Below, one piece after another: positions 45,094 through 56,172 of a stretch of DNA of 64,000 nucleotides. Location: positions 186,001 through 250,000 of the forward strand of contig WAEK01000014.1 in NCBI GenBank assembly GCA_011634665.1, given 5' to 3'. Source of the stretch: Mortierella sp. BCC40632 (Eukaryota > Mortierellomycota > Mortierellomycetes > Mortierellales > Mortierellaceae). Position 1 is the stretch's first letter. Each line of letters starts with the position of its first letter. The position numbers and the translations under genes are program-made. The notes below the pieces were generated by a model that saw only the letters and a list, made by a program, of their open reading frames with translations, ran no database searches and was not told the DNA's origin.

Positions 45094-45903
45094 ATGACAA
45101 GCGAACCCACAAGTCCAACTTTGGGTCGACTGAGTGCTCCCCGTCCGAGAGCAGGAGCCTATATTGAACTAGGGTCTGTCCAGATATTGTTCCCTCGTCG
45201 GTCCAGATTTTTGCCTTGTCAAGATAGTTTTCGTGATGCGTGGAGAACGGGTCCCCTCTTGGGACTCAGGCAAAAAATTGAACATATACGCCGGTCTCGT
45301 TCACTTAAAAAATCGAGACGTGCCTCTTTGATAAGATACGCGCAGATCGAGTGTGATCCACAGCATATTTTTACTTCTAGAAATGATGGTGAGGGTAGCT
45401 CTACTGAACACGACAGCCCGAGCACTCAACCTGTTAGCTTGGGGACTACTCTCGCTCTTAGCCCCCAGAGCAATCATCAAAGGAGGAGATTGATGCCAGA
45501 TACCCCTGACTGGTCAGTATCAAGGCATACTATGCCAGAAGGTTCCAACGATCTTGTAGATCGCCGTACAAGCAGAAATTCGAAAATGGTCTCTTCCTCT
45601 TCCATTTCCACTTCCACTCCTCTCTACCCTTTAAAAATTTCCCTGACCGCTTTGCGAGGGTGCCCCGATTCACTAGGCTTTGCCTATCTTAGTGGTAATT
45701 TCACAATCATTGTTTGTGTCTCAACCCCTCCCTCCTCCCCTATTCCTGTCTATCCTTTCCAAATCGTACTGTATAATACGCAAGGACATCCTGTGTCAAT
45801 GCATTCTGTCAATCCTTATGGTGACTCCTCAATCGTCGCCATGGTCCCGAACTACAGCTCTGGTTTCCTAGCCCCTGTCATCCACCAGCTCAGGATGCAA
45901 TGA
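45094..45903 (+). CDS. Orphan hypothetical protein
   Basis: Intronless, 269 aa, no recognised family. The N-terminal third is basic (RRSRSLKKSRRAS) with ordinary composition and the middle is Ser/Thr-rich. The C-terminal ~95 residues look folded and beta-rich: LYPLKISLTALRGCPDSLGF, then GNFTIIVCVSTPPS, then YPFQIVLYNTQGHPVSM, then DSSIVAMVPNYSSGFLAP. There is no signal peptide and no transmembrane helix. It follows the SANT-like pair in the same orientation with a similar TATA spacing, so it may belong to the same local expansion, but I see no clear sequence similarity to the pair. Confidence 0.5.
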   Translation: MTSEPTSPTLGRLSAPRPRAGAYIELGSVQILFPRRSRFLPCQDSFRDAWRTGPLLGLRQKIEHIRRSRSLKKSRRASLIRYAQIECDPQHIFTSRNDGEGSSTEHDSPSTQPVSLGTTLALSPQSNHQRRRLMPDTPDWSVSRHTMPEGSNDLVDRRTSRNSKMVSSSSISTSTPLYPLKISLTALRGCPDSLGFAYLSGNFTIIVCVSTPPSSPIPVYPFQIVLYNTQGHPVSMHSVNPYGDSSIVAMVPNYSSGFLAPVIHQLRMQ

Positions 45904-46478
45904 GCCGAGTTCTACGCAAGGCCAAGCTAGAACTTGATACAGCTCGGTGAATGAAACGACCCAATGCCTTCGGAACTCAATTTTCGTTGGATATCGACAA
46001 TGGTTTTGAAATGAGATTTTTTAAGCCTCCATTGTAAAAAAAAAAAAAAAAAGAGAGAGAAAAAGAGGGAGAGAGAGAGACATGGAAAGAGCGTCCGGAT
46101 TCAATGTTGCCAATTTGATCTCCATTATGAAATACCAGGAGCGACTGGAGAGGAGGGTAGATTTAGATTGAAGGTGGAAATATAGCAGTGACACAGCGAC
46201 TACGGCAAACTACAGAGTATCTGTGGCAAATGTAAAACAGGAGTGGCAAGACAATAGCCTCCTCTGTCTCCCTCCCTTTCCTTTGCTGAATAAAAAAGAA
46301 TTACAAAACCAAAAGACTTGGTAGACTATTTTACTAACCAGGATGTGTTGATAAGAGTAAAGTAGAGATGTCTAGGGGGGGGGGGCGAGAGAGAGAGAGA
46401 GTGAGAGAGCGAGAAAGAGAGATTTGAAATATATAAATGAGTAACAATACTATTTAAATGCTAGGAGATATTGTTGTT
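45904..46478. other. Convergent intergenic region
   Basis: Contains A17 at ~46035-46051 followed by GA repeats to ~46080, a G10 run at ~46376-46385 and a second GA tract. No gene seen. Confidence 0.6.
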
Positions 46479-48794
46479 CTACATTAGCCGAGAATCACTT
46501 GGAGGGAGAGCCTGGGGTGCACCCGGGTTTGCCGTCGGCACAGACCCGAATCCATATCCTCCTTGAGGCCCACTGAGTGGCCGTTTCGATGCCGCGCCAC
46601 CAGTTGAACCAACAGCCGACATCTGAGGAGTAGTCAGGTATTCACCGGATTGCTTTGGTGGGACTGGTCCCTGGTTAGGGCCATATGCATCATGATACCC
46701 GTCTGTAAAGATTTGTTGAGAATGCTGTGGAGAACTTTGGAAGGGCACTTTGTAAGGATTACTTCCATCAAAGGCTCCAGACGTTGGTGGTGGAGAAACA
46801 TAGCCTCCTACAGGAGCAAACTCGGGAGACATAGAGTGAACGGGTGGTGGAGGTGGGTATTCTGGGGTCAGCTTCGAATGCTCGTTCACATAGCCAGCCA
46901 TAGGGATCGTGGTTGTATCTGTTCCTGTGGGAGAAGGGAGCCCATTGTAGTAAGGAGAATTGGTCTGTTGTTGTTGCTGATAGGGTGTCAGGTAAGGTTG
47001 TTGGTTGTGAGCACCGTTGTTATATTGATCATGTGGATTGAATTGCTGTTGACCGTAACCTTGCTGTTGCTGCAGTTGTTGCATCTTCGGGTCTTGGTCT
47101 CCAAACTGGTTCGGGCCTGTTCCAGACCCTCCATTCGAGTGATGTGCAGCAGTTGGCCCATGCTCCTCATGACCTGCCTTTTGAGTCTTGCTCTTCCTTT
47201 TGTACAGAAACAGAGCGACACCAACCAGAGCAATAAGGGCTACGCAGCCACCAATGATTCCACCAATGGCCCCACCTGACAGTCCACCGCTGCTACTGTT
47301 GCCGTTGGTGCTGTTGCCACTGTTGCCTCCGTTGTTGCCGCCATTGTTTCCACCATTGTTGCCGCCATTGCCACCATTGCCGCCATTGTTACCGCCATTG
47401 TTGCCACCGGTGTTGGGGGGCGGGGTGTAGGATGTAGTCCACTCCTTAGTATCCAAGTTCAAGATTAACAAAGAGTCGTTTAGGGCAGGGACGGAGGGGG
47501 ATTGCAAGTTCTGGTCAAAGAATCCGCCCCAGTTAAGGAAGGTGTTCCCAATGATTGTGCATGAGGAATAGCCTCGTCCTTGACGCCTGAATGCCGTCGA
47601 AGACCAGGTCCAGGAGGTAGTGTCGAGGATGTATGCATTCGGATCCGCCACACCATTGACAAAGCCCCCAAAGACCGCTACAAGGGAGCCATCTGCATCT
47701 GCAGGGTAGACGGGCGGGATAGAAAGAAAAAGGTGGTACGAAAAAAAAAAAAAAAAATAGGCAGTCAGCATGCGGAACTGGAAAAAGGAAAGAAGCAAGG
47801 GAAACATGGTAGCGTCGGATAAAAGGAGTACGAAGAGTTGTCTGTTGGTAAACAGAGGAGAGAGATGAACTTACTCGCCGCGGCACACGATCCTTTTCTT
47901 GAGTAGGTAAAACTGCCCGTGGTCGGCTAGATGGGTTGTCCAGAATGTTAGACAAGGGCAGTGGGAAGAGGAGGGAGAATGAGTGGGAAAAGGAGAACGA
48001 GAGATAACAAGTTAGCCTGGTGCGCAGGGAAGGATCCAATGGCTGCTTATTGGGCACGCATAAAGCACGCGGACAGAACTTGCCTGGCTGGACCACTGGC
48101 CATCCAGTGCGTTGTAAACATAGAGAGAACTGGGGAAGGTCGATCCTGTCTGACCACCAATCACCAACATCGATGCCATTCGCGAAACCCACACGGCCGA
48201 ATACGAAGAGATGTTCTGTGGGCCATTGCTGGGCGTGGTAATCTCGGTAAGGGCACCTGTTGCGATATCGTATGTGTCAAAGACGTTGTTGGACGTCCCA
48301 CCGTCGTTCCCAGAGTTGCCGCCAACGACATACATTCGATTGCGTCCCGCATCCGTGACACCTGAAAAGTCTCGTCGACTGTTCACAGCAAGGGCTGATG
48401 GGTTTGAGGAGGTCCAAGTGTTGGAGCGGATGTTGTAGATATTGAGCCAGCTGGCAGGGACGACGTTTGAAGGAGCAGCCGTGTCGCGGCCCAAAGTGAT
48501 GAACTGGTTACCATCCGCAGAGTAGCCTGCAGTGTGGTAAGCATTAGTCGGTCCTGGAGTCAGGCTTCGCCACGCAGGCTGCTGCGTAGTCCAGCTCGTA
48601 CTGAGGTCGAGCGCCCAGAAAGATGGCTGGAGATTGTCAGCATAGTTTCCACCACCGTGGACATAGAAGGTGTTGCCTATCCGGGCATACGCGGCCGCAC
48701 CCAGGGGCTGTGGTTGACCTTGAGCACTGACGGGCTCAAAGCTAGTCGAAGCCAAAACGAGGAGTAAGGTGATACCTTGAAGTGAGGCGAGCAT
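46479..48794 (-). CDS. Kelch-repeat single-pass membrane protein A
   Basis: Predicted type I surface protein with a beta-propeller ectodomain. Exons (minus): 48794-48084, 47926-47875, 47698-46479, in frame, 660 aa. There is a signal peptide (LLLVLASTSFEPVSAQ). Kelch units follow, e.g. YVHGGGNYADN, RNRMYVVGGNSGN, MLVIGGQTGST, SLVAVFGGFVNG and TFLNWGGFFDQN. Next come an Asn/Gly linker (~345-390), a transmembrane helix (GGCVALIALVGVALFLY, ~394-418), a basic stop-transfer KRKSK and a Gln/Pro-rich cytosolic tail. Intron 1 (48083-47927) starts GCAAGT. This GC donor is the only one that keeps WSSQ in phase with TTGSFTYSRKG. Exon 2 is 52 nt, the same length and phase as in kelch protein B (57614-61461). 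The exon 3 acceptor could be six bases further in. Ligand unknown. Confidence 0.85.
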
Positions 48795-49472
48795 CTCTTA
48801 ATTCTGGAGTTGAAAAGAGAGGGGAGAGGGGAGAGAGAGAGAGAGTGGCAAAAGCCTGCTCGTCAATGACAGCGAAGAGGGGGGGAGACGAGTGCAAGGG
48901 TGAAGGAGATGGAAAGAAAGTGAGAAAGAGAGAAGGAGAAAGGAAAAAAAGACGATGGGAAAGGAGAGATGGTGAAGAAGAGACGGCCACACACGCCGAA
49001 AGATGGGGCTGAGAGGAAGAAAGCAAAGCCCCTCCATGCACAAAGTTGCGCTTGTGCGCCTCGTGTTGCCTAGGCCTTCGGATGAATGGCTACGTCCTTA
49101 ATCCCTTCTTCTCGTTCTTCCGTCTTCCTTACCTTCTGGCCCTATTTATATCGATGACCCCTTTCCATTTTTCCCCCTGGCCCAGGTTGACCTCTCTACC
49201 CATCGAAGCGGACTTGCACGCCATGTTCCCCCCAAGAAAAGAAAGGCTGTGCAAAAGATGCTCCCGAGACTGCTTCGAGTATTACATGGAGCTCATCACG
49301 TTTTTCAGCGTGGCGATGGTGACTCAGCCACTCACCCAGGTTGGGCTCCAGCATTCTAGCATTGCCGCAGCAATGCGTACGCTTCTAGCCGACCCGGGCT
49401 AGATTTTTTTGCTCAAACTCCCAAAGACACGAGACGCATGAACGTGCCAAACCGAGTACGTATTAGTCTAAA

Positions 49473-49515
<43 letters not shown>

Positions 49516-51276
49516 TCTGGACCCTCAAGTACGTAGAGCACTTTTGGCTCAACGTACTATTCTTACGCAAAAGTCAGATCTGTAGTTCATTTGAACTCTT
49601 CGAAGGAGCGTGGGCCGTACCATTGAGATGATGAGGTGACATATTGAAGAGATGGGCGCTCGGCGAAAGAGGGACCGCCAAAGACATTCTACACAGTGTA
49701 GCTTCAGGATAGCGAGCCCCATCAGCCAATGAGAGACAGTTTGTAAAATAGCTCGTCCATCTCGAATATTGGGTCAAAGAAAAAAAGGAAACCAACTCCT
49801 CTTCTTCCTCATGTCCTCCAGCCAGCCTCTATTGCTTGAGAATAAAGGTGACCCGGTCTCCCTTCATCTTTCTATAGTATTGAGGGATAGAAGAGACGGC
49901 TGTCGTGACTTTATTTCTCGGGAAGCAGCGGGTCTCCAGCGAGGCTCTCTTAAATTTTTGAAAAAAAAAAAAAAAAAAAAAAAAAACCAAAGGGTACTTT
50001 ACCGGAGATAATGCCCAATTTACATTGTGGCTCTACATACCATTCCTACATCCCTGTAGTAATTTGGGCTGCTCGTGAAGGAGACCACTCAGGCCCCTAC
50101 GCCTTTTGACGACTTAAGGTCCCAACGTCTTTGGCCATTCAACAGACTAACTGATACGCTTGGTTCCTCAAGAGCCTAGCGACGATTGATCATATTAAAA
50201 AGGCTATATACAAGGTGACCATAGTCAGAGTAAGGAAATGAGTTCATTAGGTCAGAAGTAGAGGGAATTGAACGAGTTGCTCGGACTATTCCGACCTGAA
50301 AGAGAGGCGTAAGATAACCATGGACAACGTATGGTGACTTGTTCGCGAAACTTCCTGAATTGGCATGTTACTACCATTTGCCATTAAACCTTATCCCCAA
50401 AGATAGAATGGTTCAGGGTACCTTCGTTCAGTTTCCTTGCTGACGTTCACCTTAGCTATTTCGCTCCCTCTCTTTTCTATCTATCTATCTCCCCCTCTCC
50501 TTCTCTCTGTCTCTCTCAATTTTCTCTTCTCGCCCCACAAACAGCAAAAGAAGATTGAAAGAGGCGGCAAGTAAGGAGGATAATAGAAAGGAGTGAGAAG
50601 ATGGGAGAGGTGTGAGAGGTGTGAGAGGTGTGAGAGGTGTGAGAGGTGGGGGCGAATGTAAGCATGGGACGTTGGACATGGGACATGGGACATTCCTGTC
50701 TCAACCCGATCCCACGTAAAAAAAAAAAAGACTTCGTGGTGAGCATCAACAAATAATATGTTCTCCCCGAGGGTTTTTGGCGCTCGCCCTCACCGAGGCG
50801 GTAGGAGAGCCACACAAATAATTCGAAAAACTCGTGCTGAACCAACCAAGACCTGCAACTGGGTAGGTTTTCTATTCACAATACCTGGGCTCTCTTTCAA
50901 CCTCTTTGGAACGCCTTTTTTTAAACCAAATTCTCCACTCAGATCGAGAGGCTGTCTGGAAGAAGGGCATGCTCACCTTCGTTGCCGCGTTGCCCCTCCT
51001 ACTCCAGAGTGAAGAGCCACAATTTGAAAGTAGGTCAGAGCCTAACCAGGTCCAATTTTTCATGTCTAAACACCTACCCTTGTTGGACACCTACGGCTAC
51101 CTTGCTACGGCTATAAGAAGGCCATACCTCCCCAGCATTGACTTTTTTTCCTCAAGTCAATCTTCCCCTTCCAACTAGGATCCCATCCCACACCGCTCTA
51201 ACCAACAACCCTCCACTCCCCTCCACAACCTTCGTTCGTACCCCTTCCCCCACTCTTCAGACTCAATTTATTCACC
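48795..51276. other. 2.5-kb intergenic region
   Basis: Promoter of kelch gene A on the left, of the LysM gene on the right. It has GA/CT-rich DNA (48820-49000), a CT microsatellite at ~49479-49511, A26-odd at ~49961-49986, a 10-bp GTGTGAGAGG tandem at 50605-50649 and CT/ATCT words at ~50475-50517. Open frames are low-complexity. No gene supported. Confidence 0.55.
50605..50649 (+). repeat. 10-bp tandem repeat (GTGTGAGAGG)n
   Basis: Four or more head-to-tail copies, intergenic. A shorter CATGGGA-type repeat follows at ~50664-50694. Confidence 0.9.
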
Positions 51277-52214
51277 ATGAAGCTTACTCTCTCTCTCGCT
51301 GTTGTCGCTCTCTTTGCCTCCCAGGCTGCTGCTGTTGTCCCCATTCCTGTCGAGGTATAGACTTTTTCCTCTTCATTTCAACTACCCACTCCTCAGCAAC
51401 AAACCCGACCAGACCCTCCAATAGCAGTTTCATTTCAGCGATAATCGCCTCCTGGAAGCAGTACCTTAACCATGTTTATCTCTTTCCCCCTACCGTCCCC
51501 TTCTTCCCTATCCAACAGAACTGCATCAAGACCGTTGTCGTCAAGGAATCTGACGAGAACTGCCTCAAGTTCTCGTAAGTAAAATCAATGTCGGGAGTTT
51601 TTTATGACTGCATACATTCTTGGAAACCAATGCTGACCTATTCAAGCCATTGCTCTACCCAACGCCAATTTTAGCAAATTGCACGGAATCACCTTCGAGC
51701 AGCTCCGCGCATGGAACTACAAGCTTAGCAAGAGCTGCGATAACTTGGATGTTGGTGGTAAGGATCTTTATCGTTTAGCCACCTCGCTCATGCTCCAGTG
51801 CCTGCATTTTGACTTCACATATTCCTAACATTCCACCTTCATGTATGAACACAAACAGCTCCCTTCTGCGTTGCCATCGACCCCACTAAGCCAGTTCCCC
51901 AGCGACCCAGCAAGGACGCCAAGCCTGTTGTCCCCAAGCCTACCAAGAAGCCCGTCCCCAAGCCCAGCAAGCCCGTCAAAAGCCCACCCCCAAGCCTTCT
52001 AAGAAGCCCCCCCCCAAGCCTTCCAAGAAGCCCGTCAAGAAGCCCGTCAAGAAGCCCACCAAGAAGCCCACCAAGAAGCCCACCCCCAAGCCCACCAAGA
52101 AGCCTACCCCCAAGCCTTCCCCAAGCCTCCCCCCAAGCCTGCCCCCAAGCCTGCCCCCAAGCCCGAGGTTTAAAAGGGAAGACTTGCTTCTTAAAGGAGG
52201 TTTTTCTTAATTAG
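51277..52214 (+). CDS. Secreted LysM-domain protein with Lys/Pro-rich tail, tail frameshifted
   Basis: Exons 51277-51354, 51519-51574, 51675-51757, 51859-52214 give 190 aa as read. It has a signal peptide (MKLTLSLAVVALFASQAAA) and one LysM domain (residues ~28-75). The LysM pattern is visible as CIKTVVVKESDENCLKFS, KLHGITFEQLRAWN, SCDNLDVGAPFCVAI: Thr/Val strand, Cys, 'GITFEQLRAWN' helix, then 'C..L..G..FC'. LysM proteins bind chitin or peptidoglycan fragments. The tail starts as KPTKKPVPKPSK repeats, then switches at ~51980 to Ser/Arg/Pro. An alternative frame continues the Lys-Pro repeat, and near 52115 a third frame finishes it as PKPAPKPEV with a TAA at 52171-52173. Both breaks lie in homopolymers (A4, C4), so two single-base losses explain the tail. 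Confidence 0.78.
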
Positions 52215-52587
52215 AGTGGCAAAAGGGAAGGGAGAGAAGACCAGGCAGGACTTGACAACCTCTTCCGAGTCATAAGAACGTGGAGCGATTCATCTTCTTT
52301 AATACCCACCCAATCCCCTTTGTAATGAATAAAAAAAAAATCAACTACTACTAAATCAGTTATAGAGAAAGACTAAAGCTGTGCGAATGATTGATAAGTT
52401 TGCATGCTAGTTCTAGTGATTCGGGCGCGTGGGCTTTTTTTTTTTTTTTTTTTTGTCCTATCCATTCATATGAAGAGCATCTATTAATGTGTATTATGAC
52501 AGACCTCCATTAAAGGGGGAATTGGTTGATCTCACTTTTTATTACGCCAAGAAAAAAAACAAATCACAGTTCTCTGCGCTACTGGGC

Positions 52588-52619
<32 letters not shown>

Positions 52620-53220
52620 GGAAATAGTATACGTACCTGAAGGAGGCATCTCCAACTACTGGTCTCTGAGTAGGAGAGATGTCTTGTATAGGCTTGACCT
52701 TTTATTCGCTTGAAGAGTTACACCTAAGCCGTTGAGGACTTTTGTTGTGGCGAACGTAAGAAGGGAAACCCGCTCCCCTAGCTCGATCTATAGGAATTCA
52801 GAGCTTTGAGTTGGGCTACCGAGTAATTGTAGTGTTAACCAAACAGTCCTTCCTTTCAGTTCCTCAGATACTACTGATCGATGATTCGCTTTTGCAAAAT
52901 CTGACCCCCTGGTCTGGAGCAGACCCTCTCGACTCTACTAAGGAATGAGAACCCTGCCTTTAGACATGTTGATCTTTTTGTAGAGTCACTCGCGGGATTG
53001 CTCCTGTGCTCTTGCTCTTTCCTCCCTGTGGCAAGTGCCAAAAGCTTATGTAATTCGCATCGTTCTTACTCGCGTTGTTACTCCTACATCCCTCAAATAC
53101 ATTTGTAAAAAGCCAGGCAATACTACACTCCCCACCATGACCGCCCGAATGTTCTATTCGACTGGGCCATTCTTAGGCGGTAGAGCCACCTTCAAAGAAT
53201 AAATCTGACCCCCATTTAAA
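52215..53220. other. Region between LysM gene and transposon remnant
   Basis: Contains T18 at ~52437-52454 and T29 at ~52591-52619. No gene supported. The segment 53119-53163 resembles the reverse complement of 54566-54614 and may be a degenerate transposon terminal repeat. Confidence 0.45.
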
Positions 53221-53376
53221 ATGAAGTCTGTTTCTTTCACACTGGCCCTTGCTTTCCTTTTCTCCCACGCTCACCATCATCCTCCAGACTATAACATATC
53301 TTGCCACCACACTGAGGATCAATCATATCACATCATAGATAGCAATGCGGCCTCAAATCGCTTCAATCGTGAATGA
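53221..53376 (+). CDS. Short ORF with signal-peptide-like N-terminus
   Basis: 51 codons starting MKSVSFTLALAFLFSHAHHH, which has a basic N-terminus, hydrophobic core and small residues, like a fungal secretory signal. It runs into the 5' end of the transposase frame and stops. Two readings are possible: the 5' fragment of a secreted-protein gene cut by the transposon, or chance ORF in the element's leader. Low confidence. Confidence 0.25.
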   Translation: MKSVSFTLALAFLFSHAHHHPPDYNISCHHTEDQSYHIIDSNAASNRFNRE

Positions 53377-54373
53377 TGCGAAGGTTCAACTCAGGCGAGG
53401 AAGAAGTACCCGTGAAGTCGCTGACTCGCTTGGGATCTCCAAAGAAAGTGTCTCCAAGATACGAGAGAGAGACAAGGAGAATATCCCTGACCCCGTCGTC
53501 GGTGGACAATCAAAAGTCTCGCAGTTTACCAAGGACAACCTTATCAGGGAATACAAAGTTGGCCATCTTCAGACTCTTAAGGAGGACCAAGAATATATCA
53601 AGGCCACAACACAGACGTGCGTACACGTCAATACGCTCCAGCGCTACCTCCACGAGAAAGGGTGCAGAATTTACACCAAGAAGAAAGTTCCTAGGACCAC
53701 AAGCGCCTAAAGGAAATCTTGTCTTGATTTTGCACGACAGCACTTGGATTGGACCGTAGACAATGGAAGAATGTGGTGTGGTCGGATGAGACCATGGTTA
53801 ACATGATTAGGTCCGTAGGAAAACAACACTGCTTCAAGCACCCTGAGGACAAGGCAGTTCGGTTCATCAATCAAAACCAACAGAGCAGTCTGAAGGAGGA
53901 AAAATTATGATCTGGGGGTATCTTTCACACGACAACGCAGAAGCTGTCAGGATCAAGGGAAAGCTGGATTCTCCGCTCTATGTCTACATCCTTCAACGAT
54001 TTATTCCTATGGCGGCGAGTCACTCAGGGATCCAGAGAGGAAAACTCATATTTCGGCAGGACAACAGCAGTATCCACACAGCAAAGATTGTGCAGAACTT
54101 TTTCTGCAATACCAACATCGAAGTGATAAACAGGCCAGCAAGGTCCCCTGACATCAACCCCATCGAAAATGTATGGGCATACTCAAAGAGCCGCTTGGAT
54201 CGTTTTTCTGACAAACCGAAATCGAAGGATGCACTGTGAGAGAGGGTACAGGATATTTGAAAGTTGCTTCCAGTCGAAATGGTCCATCGCCTTAATGAAG
54301 GACTGCCACGACGCATGGAGCAGGTCATTGCCAGACACGGTACACCGGTGATTATTAAAGTGCATTTGAGGAA
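53345..54373 (+). mobile_element. Decayed Tc1/mariner-type transposase
   Basis: Remnant of a cut-and-paste DNA transposon. The N-terminal helix-turn-helix is intact in one frame (53345-53710: STREVADSLGISKESVSKIR). The catalytic domain follows in two other frames. The DDE signature is present: WSDET at ~53783 (first Asp), FRQDNSSIHTA at ~54052 (second Asp) and SPDINPIENVW at ~54148 (third acidic residue). Breaks: a frame change near 53710-53760, another near 53893-53900, and two in-frame TGA codons at 54237 and 54270 where the family has Trp. After them the frame stays coherent to HLRN. All intact motifs on one strand show a single full-length copy, now non-autonomous. No clear target-site duplication seen. 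Confidence 0.85.
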
Positions 54374-54604
54374 CTGATAAAATATCAGACTGGAGTGCCC
54401 CATGTCGTTCCGCACTTCTAGTTTTCACAGAATTGCCCCAATTTCCAATAAGAGCTCAATGACCTCAAAATCCATAAGCAAATATTGAATAGTGCATATG
54501 TGCCTTCCAGCACTAACGTGGGTAGCATGGGATGATATTGAGTAGGCAATACAACGATTGTGTAGTTGAATAGTATGTTGGCATCTGGGCAGTCGCGTGG
54601 GGAA

Positions 54605-54651
54605 GTGTATGTCGAAACTTCGACTTAAATTGGCTGAGCACACATACACTG
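54605..54651. repeat. Nested palindrome near transposon right end
   Basis: AGTGTATGT (54605-54613) is the exact reverse complement of ACATACACT (54643-54651). Just inside the left arm is a second perfect inverted repeat, GTCGAA/TTCGAC (~54612-54625). It may be part of the degenerate right terminal repeat of the mariner-like element. Confidence 0.6.
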
Positions 54652-54840
54652 TCATTGAACACCTCCTTCCCCTGCCGATAGAGGACTGCCGCTAAAGAAC
54701 TGTTAAGGAATAGAGAAGGTAGACGAGAACGACACAGCAGATATCCAATCGAAAACGAGAGAGTCCTGAGATGGGAGGAAAAAAGGCTTTACCGTGAGAC
54801 AGGTGCGGGCCTACGAATAAAACCCCTAACAGGGCCTGTG

Positions 54841-54872
<32 letters not shown>

Positions 54873-56014
54873 AGACCTCACAAAGTGTCAAAAGCATAGG
54901 AAGATAGCGGAAGGACAGTTTGGGACCCCGGTGTATTGACCCGACATATTCAGAAGGCAGACTGATCTAGCGCCTCCTGACTCGAACATTGGGCCTGTAC
55001 CGGGAAACCCTATCTTTCACTAGACATGCTATAGATCACCAGATCCAACGGAGGCATCCTTGGCTGTCTCCAACTGCTGTGCTGTGTCCCCGAGAATTCG
55101 CATTTATTAGCTACAGGCAATGATGAGCTGAAGAAGCAAATTTCACTCCACTAACCTTAACTTTCAATTGGAGGGAGCTGGCGTAGCACCTGTTCTTTGA
55201 CCGCTGGTGCAAGTATGCAAGGGCTTCGAAAAGATTCAGGCAAGGGTTTGGTCCCTTTCGCGCTTGTCTGTTACACATCCTCATCCATCATTCTATACAG
55301 CCCACCTTGCCCACCGCCTCTCGCTTTGCTTAACGCCCATCCGTTGTTCCTCATCCCAAGCCCCTCAGCCTATCTCTAAGCCGATCCTGCTTCAGGATCT
55401 ATAGGCGTAAATGTTCTTTCATTGGCTGGACTTTAAGCTCAGAATGCAGGACAACCTGGGCTGTAGCCCAACGACACTTTGCCCAAGCACTTCCAAGTGG
55501 AACAATTATAGGACATCACTTATTTGTTTTCATGGCCTCAGTACAGGGACTTGAGCACAAGCCGCCATTTAACAGCGTGTTTTTCTAAGAATATCTGTCC
55601 TTGCAGGATTGACTAGTCCCTGTGCACAGTCTCCTTTACCGGTTCAATCCCCAAAGCAGAGAGTGCTATGCTTTCTTTTGTTCCTTACGCCATCTTTCCC
55701 ATTTTTTTTAAATTATTATTATTACAATGACAGAGTGCTCGCTCAAATAGCCTAGAGAGTATTGAATGCTATCGATCAAGTAGACCTCTCGTGCGCCATC
55801 CTCCCCACTGACTGACTCAAGTTCGAACACGCCTGCCCTGATACACTTGACCTCACTGCGTAACATCAGATTCTGCGTTTACATGTCAGTTGATGAGTGT
55901 TGCATGTTGGGTAAAGCCCATCTGTCAATGCTTTTGCTCTTTCTCGGGTCATTGCCTTTCTAGATTATGTCCACCATAGGCAATAGACACTAGAAAGAAG
56001 AAAAGTAAGAGAGG

Positions 56015-56021
56015 TATAAAA
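56015..56021 (+). promoter_or_regulatory. TATA box of Ser/Thr-rich secreted protein gene
   Basis: TATAAAA in GAGGTATAAAAGCTTCTCC, about 158 bp before the ATG. A clear consensus match in a suitable position. Confidence 0.6.
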
Positions 56022-56172
56022 GCTTCTCCTAATCCCATTGTATTATCTTTCGTCGACATAAACGAGTTCCCATTGATTGCTTCCTACTCTCACACAACTC
56101 AATCGAATCTCGCACCCTCTTTCTCTCCTTTTCTCTCGTCGTACTTTCCGAGTTCCCGTACTCTTTTTTGCA

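Larger units (their letters stand above)
54374..56172. other. Region right of the transposon, up to mucin-like gene
   Basis: Includes a nested palindrome at 54605-54651, A29 at ~54841-54869 and the promoter of the Ser/Thr-rich gene. Short open frames (e.g. at 55197) lack any motif. No gene supported. Confidence 0.5.

Noticed and set aside
47188..47430. Leu/Pro-rich plus-strand frame
   Set aside because: Antisense of the Asn/Gly linker in kelch protein A.
55638..55665. GGTTCAATCCCC resembling a tRNA T-loop
   Set aside because: Flanking bases cannot form the T-stem and no D or anticodon arm was found upstream.
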